Shown here: piece after piece, positions 11,501-26,500 of the stretch
Position numbering within the stretch: position 1 is the stretch's first letter
Layout: every line of letters starts with the position of its first letter
Assembly (NCBI RefSeq): GCF_949628265.1
Contig: NC_088786.1
Location: forward strand, 32,509,681 to 32,573,680
Length of the DNA: 64,000 bases
From: Cloeon dipterum
Taxonomy: Eukaryota; Arthropoda; Insecta; Ephemeroptera; Baetidae
Direction: 5' to 3'
Program-made: the position numbers and the translations under genes
Notes under the pieces: generated by a model
The model's database searches: none
What the model saw: only the letters and a program-made list of their open reading frames with translations
Told to the model about the DNA's origin: nothing

Positions 11501-14500
11501 TTGAAGGGACAAAGAAATTGTTTTTTTTCCAAACACAAGCAACTATAAAAGAGAATTTTACGGTTTGAAATTTCACATATTTTTGAAGTTCTTGTTGCAA
11601 AGATCATATCGGCTGTCGCAAAGGAGCAATTTTCCCAACTAATTGCGCGGAAACGTGGTCAATCCCGCTGACAAGCATACCTGTGAGAAAAGCACCAGAT
11701 TTCGTCCGTGCAGCTGCGCAATTTCAGCGGACAATTGATCGTTTTTTGTTTGGTTTCGGCAGCCTTGAAGCAGCTCTGAAATTCGCCTCGCGCGATTTTC
11801 CGTCGGTGCACATGAAAAGTGGCTGAACCCTTTGTGTGTGAAGAGATCGGATGAGGCGGAGGCAAAAAAAAACAACACAAGTGCTCGAGTAACACAAATA
11901 CTAATTACGCTGGCCGCCATAAAATATCAGCTGCGAGTTTATGACTCGTGCATTTTTTTCTGATCTGTTTGTGGCCATTTTCTAGGTTAATTAAAAATAA
12001 ATTCAAGAAAGTGTGGCGCAATGAATGTACGTAGCGGAGGCAATTAAAAGTAAATTTCTGCACAAAAAGTGTGAGAAAGAAAACAAGTCGGATGAATTTA
12101 TATAAGAGTGTGTGTTGTTTGCTTGTTGATCCAATGCGGGTTAGTAATGCTGAAAACGCGGTGAGCGCTAACGGTAGAGCCGGAATTCCGAGTGTATCAA
12201 GCGAGAACAGCTAATGCTATTATTGTCAGCTTTGGGAATTTCGCAATATTCGCACATTCTTCTCGCGGCGAAATGTGTAAAAGGTAATTTAGACTCGTTC
12301 CTAGAACCATAATGTCTTGCTCTAGGGCGAATTCGTTCAGTTTAGATGCTACCAGATTAGAATTAATCTATATTTTATTTTAACGCCTGCTGACGACATA
12401 ACAGTAACAAAAAATCAATATCATGGCCAATTTGAATAGTTATAGGGCTATGAAATTTAAACAATCGATTTTTTTCTGAGCTTCCAATCTTTGTGGGAAC
12501 ATTAAATGAGCACAAATCATGCAATTTTAAACCAGTTAAATAGCGGTCTCAGCGGCACAATGCCAAGCCGGCGGCGACAAATATTTAAAAATAAAATTTG
12601 ATATTGCTTCAGGGCCTGAAGGGTCGGAGGTCATTTTTTTAAGGAACTTTTTGATATTTTCGACTTTCGACCGGCGGCTGATGGTGGCTATCTGAGCCCT
12701 TTACATTTAAACCAAACTACAAATCGACTAAAATCATCCGTAACTGCCAAAACCATCTATACCGAGCCTGAAAACGGACTAAAACCAACTAAATCAGCCA
12801 AAAATCTATGCTTGGCGTTTATAAATCTCTCTCACAGTCTCATTTTAGTGGATTTTTTGGCAGGAAAATTATATTTATTTTGGTCAGTTTTTAGTCAAAA
12901 CAGAATCAGGAGAGCATCCCAAAAACTTCTGGAAACTTAAATTTTCATTGTCTCAAACAAAATGATTTATGAAATAACACTAGAGAACTGCAGAACTAAT
13001 GGTAATTGTTAAAACTTGACGAAATGTCTTGATATCTGCCGTGAAAAGAAGTAAAAACGCCGAATAGCCAAATCGGAGTTTTCCATTCTAGCTTAATCAT
13101 GTTTTGCTTCATGCTCTTAGCAAACACAACGACAATAACCAAAAACGGTCGCTTTCTGACGCGAACAATCCAGATAATTTTCAATTGCAACGCACCATTA
13201 CCATTTTATGGATCATGCTTTGAGGCGATTCCGGATTTATCGTTTCGGTTTTGAAAACATAACAGTTAATTTTGCGTCTGATTTGAGCAAACAAACTCGT
13301 TTCTGCAAACAGCCTCGACGGAGCACGTTCATGACCAAGATAGCTGCCGAATAAATATTTAAGTGCAATTAAAAGGCAGCCGAGCGGCACCGCGAGCGGC
13401 GGCGAAACGCAAGGCCTGCGCGCGCGCGTTTATTCATTAAAATCAGCATTATTTTCAAATGCAGTGCACTAACGGCGTACCCTGGTTGCGAGTGAAAACA
13501 AATCGCAGCGCTGGTCAACCGCACACCTGACTCAGGATGCAAGTGTGACCCCTAGGCGTGTGACCCTGCGACCTGGGCCGGGGTCAGCAGGCGCAAAAGT
13601 GCGATGGAAAGCGCGCATTTGACACCGTTCGCCGCCATTCAGGTCACCGCGGCCGTCGCGGGGTGCTCCATTGTCGTGTGTTTCATTGCAAATGCCGATA
13701 TCGTGTCCGTTTGCGTCTTTGCCAAAGCACGCGCGGCGGGTGGACGCAGGAATTTAATTGTTTTACTTTTCGAACACTCCACGCACGTGCCGATGATCTG
13801 ACCCGAAATGGTTTCGGGGACTTTCGCTCAGGCGGATGGAAAATTTTACACATTCCAAAGTTGAACAAATTTGACTTCAGCCCACTAAAACAATAATGCG
13901 TTCTGTCAGGGTCTTACCTGACGATCTCACGATCAATATTAATCATCAGGTAAAAACCTATAAAAATTGGCAATTTTGCTATGAAGTTTATTTGAAAAAA
14001 AAAACACCATATTTTATCGAAGAAACCACTCGAGGAATGTTCTATGGTGGCCACCCATAGTTCAATTGTTAAATTAAAAACAGGACCATTGTGTTTTCCT
14101 GCTTGAATAGTTCCGTCTCACATCATCTATCCAAAGCAATGTTCATTGTCTGACCAATCAACCAGTGTATTTTTTTATTTTTCACCGTGAAATAGGGATT
14201 CAATCAAATGTTAAGCTGATACTATAATTAGTCGTAATATAAATTGCCGTTCTTGACAACGAGGAAACATAAAGTCCGGTTTAAAGTGGAATGATACTGG
14301 GCAACAATTGAAAATTATTTGAATTGCCATAAACAATTGATCGATAAACAATTTGTTCAACAATTTGCAATAGTAAAAAACGGCCCTTTCTACGATAAAA
14401 ATTCAAATTTTGCCAATTTTCTCCAAAATTTACAGGGCTTGAACATATTTTCTTGGCATATTTCGATTCCTCTCGTCGAGACCTGTCCAACGGTGTATGC

Positions 14501-17500
14501 CACTTATTGGGAAACTCTTGGTTTTGAAATGCAATCGTATTTTGAAATACAATCGTATTTCAAGTAAGGAGACAGCCATTACCATTTGAAAAGCACGCTA
14601 ACTTTCCAGCCAATTTTCTCGAAAAACTACAGTGCTTCTTAGGTCAATTTAGGCTTTAACTGAATCCTAAGGGACGAGTTTATGCATTGGCAACAAGCAT
14701 TTTCCAGTATCATTCCTCTTTTTAAACATTTTTTAATTTTAAGATCATTAAAAAATGCATTGCATACGCATAACACTCAGCCAATTTTTATTGATTTCCT
14801 TGAAGGGAAAATTTTAATTCAACCAATTAAGCAGAGTGGTTTTCTTTTAAAACACTTAATATCCATTTAAAGGAAGCAACAAAAAAAAATTCAATCATCC
14901 ATAGAAACTTTCAAAAAGAAGGAGAGTGACGAGAAAATGATTTTTTTATGAATCCTACTGACATAAACTTTTTTATAAACTATAGCAGTTGTTGAGCACT
15001 TCTGAAAGGGTGACACGAGAAAGAACTTTTTACCAGAATAAATTTTACATCTCGTGGGTGTGACATTCTTGCTGTCTGACCATTTTTAAAAGGTTCGCCT
15101 CAACAAAAAGAGCATGAATTTTTGTATAGCCTAGCCACCCACACAGAGAATAAAATTTCTTGAGCAACATTCTAGAAGACGATGGTTCAAGAGGTGAAAT
15201 CTCGCTTTGCAATTCGTCTGGCCATTAACGCTGCGACCGCTCTGGTTTCTCCTTTGTCTTTGTTTAGTGCTGGCTTTAAATTGGAAAAATGACAAGCAGT
15301 TTGAGCCACGCATTGGACTACTTGTGTGCGTTGTTCAGTGAATGAAAAAGGTTTCACCTCATCAGTTGCAAAAAAAAACACGCAGCTAATAGTTTTTGGT
15401 TGACCAAACTAAAAAGATTGTGTCATCGTTTTCCGATATGTTGCGGTGAGACAAGTAGCTCGCATTCAATCTCATTTCTGCAGCGCGTTTTTGCTAGACT
15501 CCCACCAACTGTTATCGTATACTCAAGAATATCGATACAGTTAGGAACTTCAAAACTTAATATACTAACTAACTTGAAGATATCAATCGTGACGATTCCA
15601 TTTTTAGAAAAATGGGATGGGAAATATCGAAGAAAAATCCCCAGGAAATTTTTAAATGGTTGTAAATCATTGTAGTGAAATAACTCTCTGTTGAAGTAAG
15701 TCAATTATTATCGAAGTTAAATTAAGAAGCAAATAAATTTCAAAGCTAAAATAAAATAAGAGATCTAATTTCAGAGAAAGGATTTTTTTAAAAGTGGAAA
15801 ACATGAAAGATCGCCTTACACAAAACAGGAAGTAAAGTTTTCCACGTTCCCTCCACAAAATTTATCTTTCTCGAAAATTAAGGAAAATTCTCATGTCAGG
15901 AGGAAAGAAAGTTATTTATTCCGGCGGCGTGTGCTCGGGTCTGAGGTCAAAACTCACGCCTGGCCCATTATGCTCGGCCAAATACGTGCCGTCGATCACA
16001 ATCGAAGCAGTAAAATCAGTCCGCGGCGCTGAATCATTTTTCTTGCTAGCATGCAGGCGTTAGCTGTCCACTTTGCAATTGGTTTCATTCGCCTTCCTCC
16101 GCCTCGAGGCCCGACAGTCGAATTCCATCCGTCTTGTTACGAAAATTGGATTTATAAATTGCTTTGTGTAATGAGAAGGCATGAGCATAAATATCTTTCT
16201 TGCGGATAATTTCGGCCAGCATCGATTTGCGTAATTCTTTTGCCAAACAATGCGGCTGCTCTGCATCACGAAATGTCCGTGGTTCCATTTGATTTCGATC
16301 GGAATTCGATGCAATTCGGCTTATAATTAGGGATTCACTTGATCTAGTGCAGAAGAAAAGGCTGTTGAGCAATGCTTCTCAACCTCTACATAGCAACATA
16401 GAATAATTTTGTTTTGAGCTGTTCAAATTTAAATTAGCTCATCGCTCTCTGATACAATGGTTTGGTTTTCTTTTTTCAGCATTTAAAAAATTATAATAAA
16501 ATACGATTGGCGCAGTGAGAAAAACGATTGTTTGGAAGAAGTAATTAGTGAACAAAGAAAACGTCTAGTTAAGTTATACACTTTCCTTGAGGACCCACGA
16601 ATGGAGAGCAAAATAAATAGCCAATGTTGTTAACCAACTTAAGTAATTGGCGCTCTTGAAATGCTTGGGAAAGGAAATGCTGTTGCACAGTCGCGTCGTT
16701 AGTTTATATATTTGTGGTGAACATTCCATTTGTAATGGACCGCGAGCGAGCAAATTATTAACACATCGCGCAATTTTTCTGTTCAACTTTTTTCTGCCGG
16801 TACAAAATCCATCAGTTGGCAAATTCGGATAGAAAGTTGTCCAGATTGCTGTATTAATTTCGGCGCGTGATGGGAAAATTCGCCGCTTCCTCTTGGATTT
16901 GCATAAAAGATGCAGACGCGACGCGTTTAATTATCGATTGCTGCGGAGCGTACGTTTTCCTGATGAATTATGAATGTTACACAATTGGCAGGTCGTGATC
17001 CGCGAACTGTCTTTCACAGCTCCTGCCTCCGTTCTTCATATCGCGAGCGCCGATCACTTTTTGTACTTTTTCACCTGAGCGTGCTTTTCATACCCGAGAT
17101 GTTCACGCACACTTCCTTGCGGTGGATCTACCGTTAATGACGAATGGTGAGCACACCCAAAAATTGCGGAAAACATGAAATAACACGGACAAAAAGCACT
17201 CGTTTTGCGCTGGATGATCTCGTAATTTTTTACACTAATTTAGCGCGGCGGCTTCTTTGCCAGGATCCAAAACCGAAAGTGCATTTCTGGCAAATTGTGA
17301 TATAATAATTATAATGCTGTCACTGAATCGCTCATTAATGAATTCTCTGCCGCGGAACTAGCGGATTCCGCGGTAGTTAATTATTAAACTTAACTGTAAT
17401 TGAAACACGGGCATAATTAATTTTTAGAATAAAAATTCATTTGGAGCTAAGAATATCGACGTCGACATGTGTTCTGCTGCGGAGGTGACCCAATAAAGTC

Positions 17501-20500
17501 GCAGGAAAACAAGTGAGAGATGCGTTTCCTACATTCATCCGCCAGCAGCCAATGACCAGTCGCGGGAGACAATGCTGTGTACAAAACAAGTACAAACATA
17601 TCCGCATCTTTAATTGCGGCTGCCTCAGCCTCCGTCGGTGTAAAGAGTTCATAAGAGAAAATTCGCACGTTGATAACTTTTAATACAGCATCAGTTTCTA
17701 TATTTTATTATTTCACTGATCACCAATCAAATGAAACTAAATATGCAACCATCTCGTTATTGGTTTTCATTTGATATGCATATAGCCTGGCATGATGTAA
17801 ACTGTAAATCAAGTTCAATGACCAAAATTTTATATTCGATAATGGTGGCTTTGAAATTGCAATAGCTAAATATTCCAATTTTATTCAATGTATATGAAAT
17901 TTGGTTCTTAGACTTTATATTTTAATGAAGAGGAATCAAGTGATGGGTCACTTTTGACGTTCAGATTTTTTTTCAAAATATATATGCCTATTTTATAAAA
18001 TTTTATCTAAAAGCAAAGAACCAGTCATATTTTTATTTACAGGCTATGAAATATTTTATACTTACTAAAATTTGGACTGGCTAAATATTATTTTTTTAAT
18101 GTTATCTTATCTTAGTGACAAATACTGGAGCTACAGGTTTAATTGATTTAAATTTATGTGTCGATCAGTCGAAAAAAAACTTGGAAATCACTATTTCCTC
18201 CACAGGTCCCCTATAATACTAGATAAAAAATATTCATATCATGGAATTCTGATGGAAAAAATTCCTTTAAATTTCGGAGAGCGTGTGAGCGGCTTCCCTG
18301 CTAGCTTACATAGTTGAAAAGTTCAGAAACGCAATAGATTTAGCATTTAATTGTTAATGATAATTTCTAAAATGTAGCATCCTTGAAAGTGTTTTTCATG
18401 ACAATGTCTGAATGTTTATTTCTGCCTTAGCTTTCGTGCTCAGGGATATTATGTATATGACACAATTTTAAAACTCTCTTTTAGAGGTGCACGGGATTTT
18501 GAATAGAAAATTATTCGAGTCGTGGTGTCACGGCCGCAAATAAATTAAAAGAACGCGAGGAAGTCGCGGTGGCGATGGTTCTTTGGATCCGCTGTGCGCC
18601 TGGAATAGACAATGAGCGGAGATCTTCTTCCAAAAGCCGAGAGTGATTCACGCTCGCCTCGCTGCATTTTCATTAACGACAACAAAAAGCCATTGTCGTC
18701 CGCGAAGGCCACGCGCATACACAATTTTTTTTTCTCCCGCGTGCTGCAAATCGGCTCAGATTTTGCTGCTTTTCTCGGCATTATGCGTCGGTTTTCGTTT
18801 TGTGGGGAAAATAATTTACGTGGAAACCGGTATAGGGTATCGAGTTGCGGGCTCGAAAGTGCGGATGCTCATCCTGCCGCGTGTTCAAGTGCTCTTGGAG
18901 TACATGTTTATGAGTCACAGTAATTGAGATGAAGATGATGCAAAAGTTAAACGTTTTCAATTAGCCGATCGACTTCGCAGTCGTAAAAATTACAAATAAT
19001 CTCAGTGAGAGTGATTGCAAGAAATTTTCCATTTGTTTGTTAAATTGGACTTTCAAAGCCAACTAGCTAACTAAGCAGCTAGAAATCAATATAGGAGTTA
19101 TATTGTAAGTCTATAATTTAGTTTTTAACGTTTTGATGATTTTTTATAATATTTTTGTTCTGAATGTGGGAAGGTAAGGAATTGCCCTGTTGCCCCTTGA
19201 TACAAACCAAGTTAATAAATAATAAATATTTAATTTATTCAATGACAAAAGAAAAATAAATAAAGCTTTCCTCGTGCACCAAAAATGTGATATCGTCAAT
19301 CCTGCCCATAAGGCTTTTTTAAAAATAAAGAAAAGCTCAACTGTTGTGGTTCCCAGATTTATTACATTTTTATTTCCATTATCAGGCAGTAAAAATTAAA
19401 AAAAATTACCCACCTCCTATTATCCTCCTGAATAAAAGCTTGGAAATAACTCTGTTTAGAAATTTCCTATCCAAACAAAGAAAAAGTTTTGCGGTTGGAA
19501 GTTACAAAGAAACGAGCCCATAAAAACAGTAGAAAGGCGACTTAAAAAAAATCTGGACCATCCTCGGATGCTTTGTTTGCTATAAAGATGAGATGAGAGC
19601 CATTTGAAAATTACCATAGAGCAGAAGGCAAGCACCCTGGGCCGCTTTCAGATGCGCTGGTCATTAGATTATTTTCCTCTGCTCGAAGCAGGCCAGGTAT
19701 CAAGATGTTCGTGATTAATCTAAGCGGCGAATGCATTTTGCATTTTTCATCCTCGATCGGTTGGGAGAAATTGCTGCGCTACGTGAAATTGCTAATCACG
19801 GAGGTGCGTCCAGCAAAATAAGATTTTCATCCATGCAGCTGGACTTTCTTGATTCGTTTCCTCGGCCGGCAAGTCGAGCGGAAAGATCATACTTCTTCAT
19901 TTGCCTACGAACGGTTCCTGCGTGCATCCAAACGCGGAGTTTTTTTTTATCTAATCAAACTAAATGTGGACTGGATGGATGAAAGTCGTGATCGTAATAA
20001 ACCATATACGTATATATTCTTGATTTCTTTGTGCGCTCGGAATTTCTCCTTCAGATTTCGAGCAGATGAATTCATACTTATCCAAGCCGAAATGCGTCAA
20101 TTTCTCCTTTCTTTTGCCGTTCAAGAGAAAAAAACAACACACTTATTGTTACAGGAGGTTAAAGAAAAAATATTTTAAACAGCTAAATAACTTTGGGAAT
20201 GCAATTGGAGTTTTGCAAATCTCTGCATGAAGCGGAGAGCTCGTACTTTGCGTGCGTGGAGAGGCCACATTGTAATTATGTTCATGTAAATCGCGCACCT
20301 TTATGGCCTGCTCATGACTTTTCCACTCCGAATGCGCAAGGAGCAGCACATTTCGCCGGAGAAACTTTTAATTTTTCACGGCTTGCAAAACACAGAGCCG
20401 CGCTGCTTTTATTGCCTCTTTTCTTATTAAATCTTGCCCTCTCGCCACAATAGCGTGCGGTAATAGTATGCGCGCGGTGTTAAAAATCGTTCAGCGCGTC

Positions 20501-23500
20501 TTGTGCAAGGCGAAAGTGAACACATTAGAGTATATAAACAGTCAGAAAAAGAGCTGTTTGTTTGGCTAGCTGTTTTTCTACGCCTCCTGATCGCTTATTC
20601 ATTTTCTCTATTCACTAAAAAATGAGTTACATTGCGAGGAGCAACGACTGCCGCTTGTCGCACGGAAAATACAAATGAAAAGTCACGCTGACGGCTGCCT
20701 CCGCGCGACAGAGACACAAAAAGACGAGTTTGCCGTGAAAAGAAAGATGTAACGCGTGTGCATCCTTTTGTGCTGAGGAATTATGCGATACATTTTTCTG
20801 TTCTGCATCACATAGCAACGACCTGTATTCGTGAAGCAAAAATGACTTTTTAAATCACCAAAATTTGCCACGAGTTGACTCGCTTATGAGACTTTAATGA
20901 AAACCTGTTTCATCTGTCTAGCTAATTAGAAGCGAAATTCTTGGATTTGCTCCTCTTTCCTATTTTAGAAATATTCATACAACTACCACTACTAAACATT
21001 TAGTACATCACTAAGACCAAATATTAAATCTTCTGGTTTCTCAACTAATTAAAAGGGCTCCAAATTTCTTTGATGTTAAGTGTATTTTCCTTCGAGTGCA
21101 TCCAGGAATTCTTGAGTGATGCAGCGATCGCTATTGTCTCACAATCAGAGTAATGGAAAGAGAGAGAGAAAGAGGTAATTGGGAGGAAGAAGAGGAAGAA
21201 ATCGTGTCCTCGAGCGGCGAACGCATACGGCGGCTCAGAGGAAGGCAGACACGAAGGAAAAGAAAGAACCTCCCCTCCGGTGAGTGACCTGAGTTTTTAC
21301 GCCTGAATCAGAGGAAGGAGGGGAGGGGCGGCAGGTGCCTCACCGCTGCTGCAACGGAGAACCGTCAACATCCCAGGCTTGCAGTCAGTCGGTGCCTTCA
21401 GAGTCGCAAGTCGGCGCGGGAGTGAGTTTTGCGAGTCACTCAGCAGCGTTGTGGACACTTTTTACGCGTCCTCGGCATTGGCATGGATTGACGGTGCTCT
21501 ACGTCCGGCCACCCACGCGAAAAGACATTTTCCGGCTGAGTGAGATGATGGGCAGGCGATAAACCGACACCTAGGGTTCTCTGCGGTTGCTGCTTTTCTT
21601 GGATAATTTGCGTCAAAGGACACCACAAAGGTGAGCACGAGCAGTCAACGCACAGTGTTATTAAACTTGTGTTTACTCTGATGGATCAAATGTTTAGCTT
21701 GTACTGAAAAATCGCAGGAGGAATGAAGATAAAAATATACCATAATTATAGAAAATTTGAAACTAGTATGTGCACAAAATTATTTTGCTTTGTAAATTTA
21801 ATAAATTAAAAATTTTGTGTGAGAAAAGAGCTCCGTATAGACCTTCAAAAGCGTGTCTAAAGAGATGAAAGAAGCGCTCATTAATTTAACTGGTTGTGTC
21901 GGTCATTATTTATGAGATGCGATAGAGACGCATCAACTTCCTATCCCAAGTAAACTAATGTTTCACGGTCCACTTAATTACAGTTGACCGTCAGAGTACT
22001 TTCAAAGTGTAAAAATACAACACAATTCTCCATAATTATCTCAGTTATGGAATTAAAAAGCGTGTCGATTGTTCGATATTTTGTCCCATCCTGTGTCTTG
22101 ATGTCCGACTCTTATCACTCCGGCCGAGTGCGATTTTACTTTCAAGGGACAAGGTTACTCACCTCGGCGCCGCGTAACGTGATAACCAACCATTCCAATG
22201 TGTGGAGGAAGTGTTGCCCTTTTTAATTAAGACCTGGGCGGAATGATCGGAACGAGGCATTGGCCGGCGTACGTAATTATATGGCCTGGCTGCGTGCGCT
22301 TTGCAGAAGATGGGCAGTGTCGGTGGCTGAAGGGGATTTTGTTTGGTTTCGAGAGAAAAAGAGAAGCATCGCAAATCCACTCACACTTGACGGTGCCGTC
22401 CAAGGTCTTTCGCAGTTCGTGTGAAAAAGCTACCCGCAGTGTGTGCATTCGCTATGCATTCTATGCTGATCCATCATGCATAATTTTAAAGCAGTATAGC
22501 AACTTGTGCCTCGGAAATTTATGCTTCTAATCAACGGTGACCTTAAGAGCAGACTAAAATGGAAATATGAAAATGGGCACCAAAAGATGAATGGAGAGAG
22601 AGAGAGGAGCTTAAAGCTGTTTTGTTTAAATATCTTCCGGGACTGAAGCAAAATTGTTCTCAGTCATCTGATTTAATTATCATCTTGTTTAAGTAGTTTT
22701 CCCTCTTTTCTGCATGCCGGAACACGAAATATTTAACTTAAAAGATGGATAAAAAATTATTACTGCAAATTATTCTTACTGAATTCATGAAATTTAACCA
22801 CAGCACAGATTTCAAAATAGAGTCCTACTTAATAAATGACCATAGGAATCGCTTAAAAGGCCACCAGATGAATATTCAGCAATTTATACGACCGGCCATA
22901 ATAAATTTAATTGAGTTTCGTTGCCTAAACCAGAGGCTAACGTTATTTTCCCTTATGCTCGAACGCCGCACTGATTATTTTACACAATCCTGATTTTTAT
23001 TGCTTAATTCAAGTACCGTTCTGACTCGGCGGCTCGGAGAGAGACAGATTTCGACCGCCGCAATGGAAAAATCTCCAGCATTCACGCACGAACGTATAGA
23101 GTGAGTGGATCCAATGCCAGAAAGCTTGTGGGAAAAAGTTGTCTTTTGATTAAAATCAATCTTTATAGCGAAATTTTGAAGTATTTGAGCAAATTCAAAA
23201 CTATATTAGTTCATTTTTATTCCGATTTCATTGAAAGCAAGTATTTTTGGCATTTTTAGTTTGAAAAACATTCATATCTTTTCCAAGAACAATAAAAGAA
23301 CACCTTAGCTCCAAGAATGTTGACAAAATCTGAGCAAACACTCGAGGGGGGAACACAAGAGCCGTGTCGTAAAATTTCAACCAGTCATCCTTCTTTTCAG
23401 TGATGAAAAACGCACGAACCGAGTCATTTTCGCACACTCTCCTGTTGCGATTTGTAAATTTTTTAAAAGGAACATTGCGCTCGTACGCGTGCGGCGCAAT

Positions 23501-26500
23501 TAAAGGGTCTTTGTGGTGCAATTAACGATCACCGCTGATAAGGTCGATCATCTGTCTGCGTGCGATTTTACTCACAACAAAACGGGCGCTTTATGCATGG
23601 ATAAAGAGTGGCATGTGCGCGCGAGTTTATGTAACGGGATTGCCACTCTGCCGCAGCAACGGCGTGCTCCGTCGATTATTGAATAATAAATTATCAAACT
23701 GGGAATTTAAGCATTCTTTCGGCTGGACCTGATCGGATTGCAAATTAATGCACACGGCGACAGCCAAATAAAAAAAAAATAACGTGGCATAAATCCAGCA
23801 AAGAGGCGGCAAAAGAAACTGACGCGAAAAGAGCGCCGAGCACTTGGTGAAGCACGTCGACCCAGTAAAACTAATTGCTGCAACTAGCTTGGAAAACAGA
23901 AGCTAATAATTCCATTCGGATTCTCGTGCACGACATGAGTTCAAGGAGATCAAAGACGCTCGCGCATAGTTTTTAACATAAATAACGTTTTACTGCCAAA
24001 TTGAAAGTGCAATAACACGCAATTTTTTTTCTTTCTCATGTAGATCCTTTGATACTTTTTGGGTAAATTTGGTTAAATATTAATTAATTCTAAAACATGC
24101 AAATAGGCGAATCATAAAACAATAATTTCCTTGCATTAATTATCATAAATAGAACCAAATTCGTTCTAATAACCCAAAAACAAATTTTCTCTTAGTAACT
24201 TTGAAGAAAGATTACATCCAAGCAGATTTTCCAGCCATTTTCACACTTTCGATCGGATCGGATCTCTTCGAATTTGGCACGGCGTCTGAATGTGCTCTGA
24301 GTCGAGTCACCACACCTTTGCTCCGCCATTGAACTTGACTGCTCGGCTGAGCGAGAATAATCCCAGAGCGAGCTGCTGCTGCGCTTCTCAGCTCTCTCAC
24401 GAAAATGCATCGATTGTTACGCAAACTGGGTTGCGTTTTCACAGCAGACTAATTGCGCTGAACGAACCAACTGATGGTCCAATGTAACGGCCGTCAATGG
24501 GAGCTGCTGCTGCTGCGGCTGCTGCAATCACCCACGCCACATGCGACACGCGGCGGAATGCTCCGCGATATTTACCGTTCAGATTTTATTTGTATTCGAG
24601 CGTGATGCATATTGTTTTTCTCTCTGTCTGCACGTGAGTCTATTTATGATCCAAAAGTTTCAATCGCCAAGGCACGAATGTGGAACAAAGGTATTGGCAG
24701 CGTTCGCACGTCGGCAGTAAAATCTGTGCAAATAAACGCCTGAATTTCCCTTTGGTTCACGACCTAATCGTACTTTCCCCTCGCGAAAATCGCAATAATT
24801 TTATCCTCCCCTCGTCAGGTGGTCGCCAATTATGTTTACTGCTCGTAAGTAGCCTGTCGTAAAGTGCGAACTGCACGTCATTGACTTTACGACAGGCCAA
24901 ATCAGGCTGTGGCCCGGCAAAACTTGCATGAGTTTTATTGATCTGCTTTTGTTGCATCAGCGGAAACGGGCGATCGACATGTCTGATTTGCAATTTCCTG
25001 CCGAACTGGACCCAAAGAAAGTGCGATTGCACGTCTTGCTAAAGGGATATACGCAATTATTGTGTTGTGCCACTGTAGAAAATGTTCAAAGAGATTTCTC
25101 TCGTTTGAATGTGATTTTCTTAGTTTTAATTTAAGGGGTAGTTATAAATTTAAACCAAATAAATATCGATCACTAGGCTATTTGCTGTGAAAGAACGATA
25201 TTTATAATTCATCGGCAAAAAACCGTGAAGACACCACGTCTCGAACTCCCCTCCAATATTTTAGCTGCTACAAATGAGCACATCACGTCTATGAGCAGCA
25301 AGTTAAGTGGATAAATCACGCAGGTAATACGTGATACGTGAGATATCTGGGTATATAACAGTTTTAATTAGTTTTCTGTTAACACGTTCTGCGCTGATTG
25401 CTTAAATTTATTTAATCGGCAAACCACGCGAGCAGGCAAAGCACCTGGGAGGTTGAAAGGCGCTGATTTCCATTCTTGTGCTGGGTTGGGTCTGATTGAA
25501 AACTACAAAAAGCTTTGGTTTTGCGGAGAGAAGAATTAGCTTGTCAAGACTGACGAGCAGTGCAGAGCAGTACACCGCAAGTGGAGCGAACAGGAGAGGA
25601 AGAAGGCGATAAACAACTGGTCTCCTCGCGTGCACTGGTCACTTTGATTTTATTGGGTCGATCTGGTCGGATGGACGCCGAGAAAACGAGTTTCATTCAA
25701 TTACTTTGGTGCTAAAAACACAGGGCGCAGGTTGGATTTTCGGAATGAGAGCGCAGATTTAAATTCATTTCAAGGGCAACTGCTCTCGGAGCAGAAGGAT
25801 TCTCAATTTTCCAAGTGTAATTTCCTCTTTACGCTTGGCCTGCTCGGAAACTTCCCACACTCGTGATGCACCCTCTCGCGACACTGCTGTGCAATTTATT
25901 CAAAATGGGTTTGCATGTCACGAGTGGCTGCTTGGCAAGCGAGTAAAAAATGCGCAGAGCCAAACTCGATGTAGCCAGCGCAAACACACAAATTGGCATT
26001 TAAAAGCACAAAAACAGCGATGGGAAAATTCCCCAGCGAGCGAGTGTTTGTTGATTGTCCGCACGAGATATATTGCGCGCGACTTGCTCCTTCTGCCTTA
26101 GTTACCTACAGAAGGAAATAAAAAAGAAGAACACGAAGGGGTCCATTGTTTCGGCCTAGCCATATCTCCGGGGAAAAAACAAACAAAAAGCAAATGGCCA
26201 AGCGCCAGGGGAACGGTTAGAAACCGCTTCTCGCTTCTAAAATTTGACAGAACTGTGACGGGAATGCGAGCACGTTTTTGTGGGAAATTTGGCACTTCGT
26301 CTATTCTAGTCTTCCCTAATTTCATCTCCTAACTGTTACGAAACTGCAAATTGCATATGTTTAACTGAGGTTCACGTTAGTTCTATTTTAAGTGCCTAGA
26401 TTCTTAATGGTGGAGCAGACCGGTTACAAACCTTTTAAATGATAACATTAAAAGCCTTCTTTCGTCAAATTTATCAGTAATTTTTGTTGAACCAAAAGCA

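Noticed and set aside
20531-20545. TATATAAA followed closely by TCAG
   Set aside because: The initiator-like TCAG is only a few bases downstream of the TATA box, the wrong spacing for a promoter.
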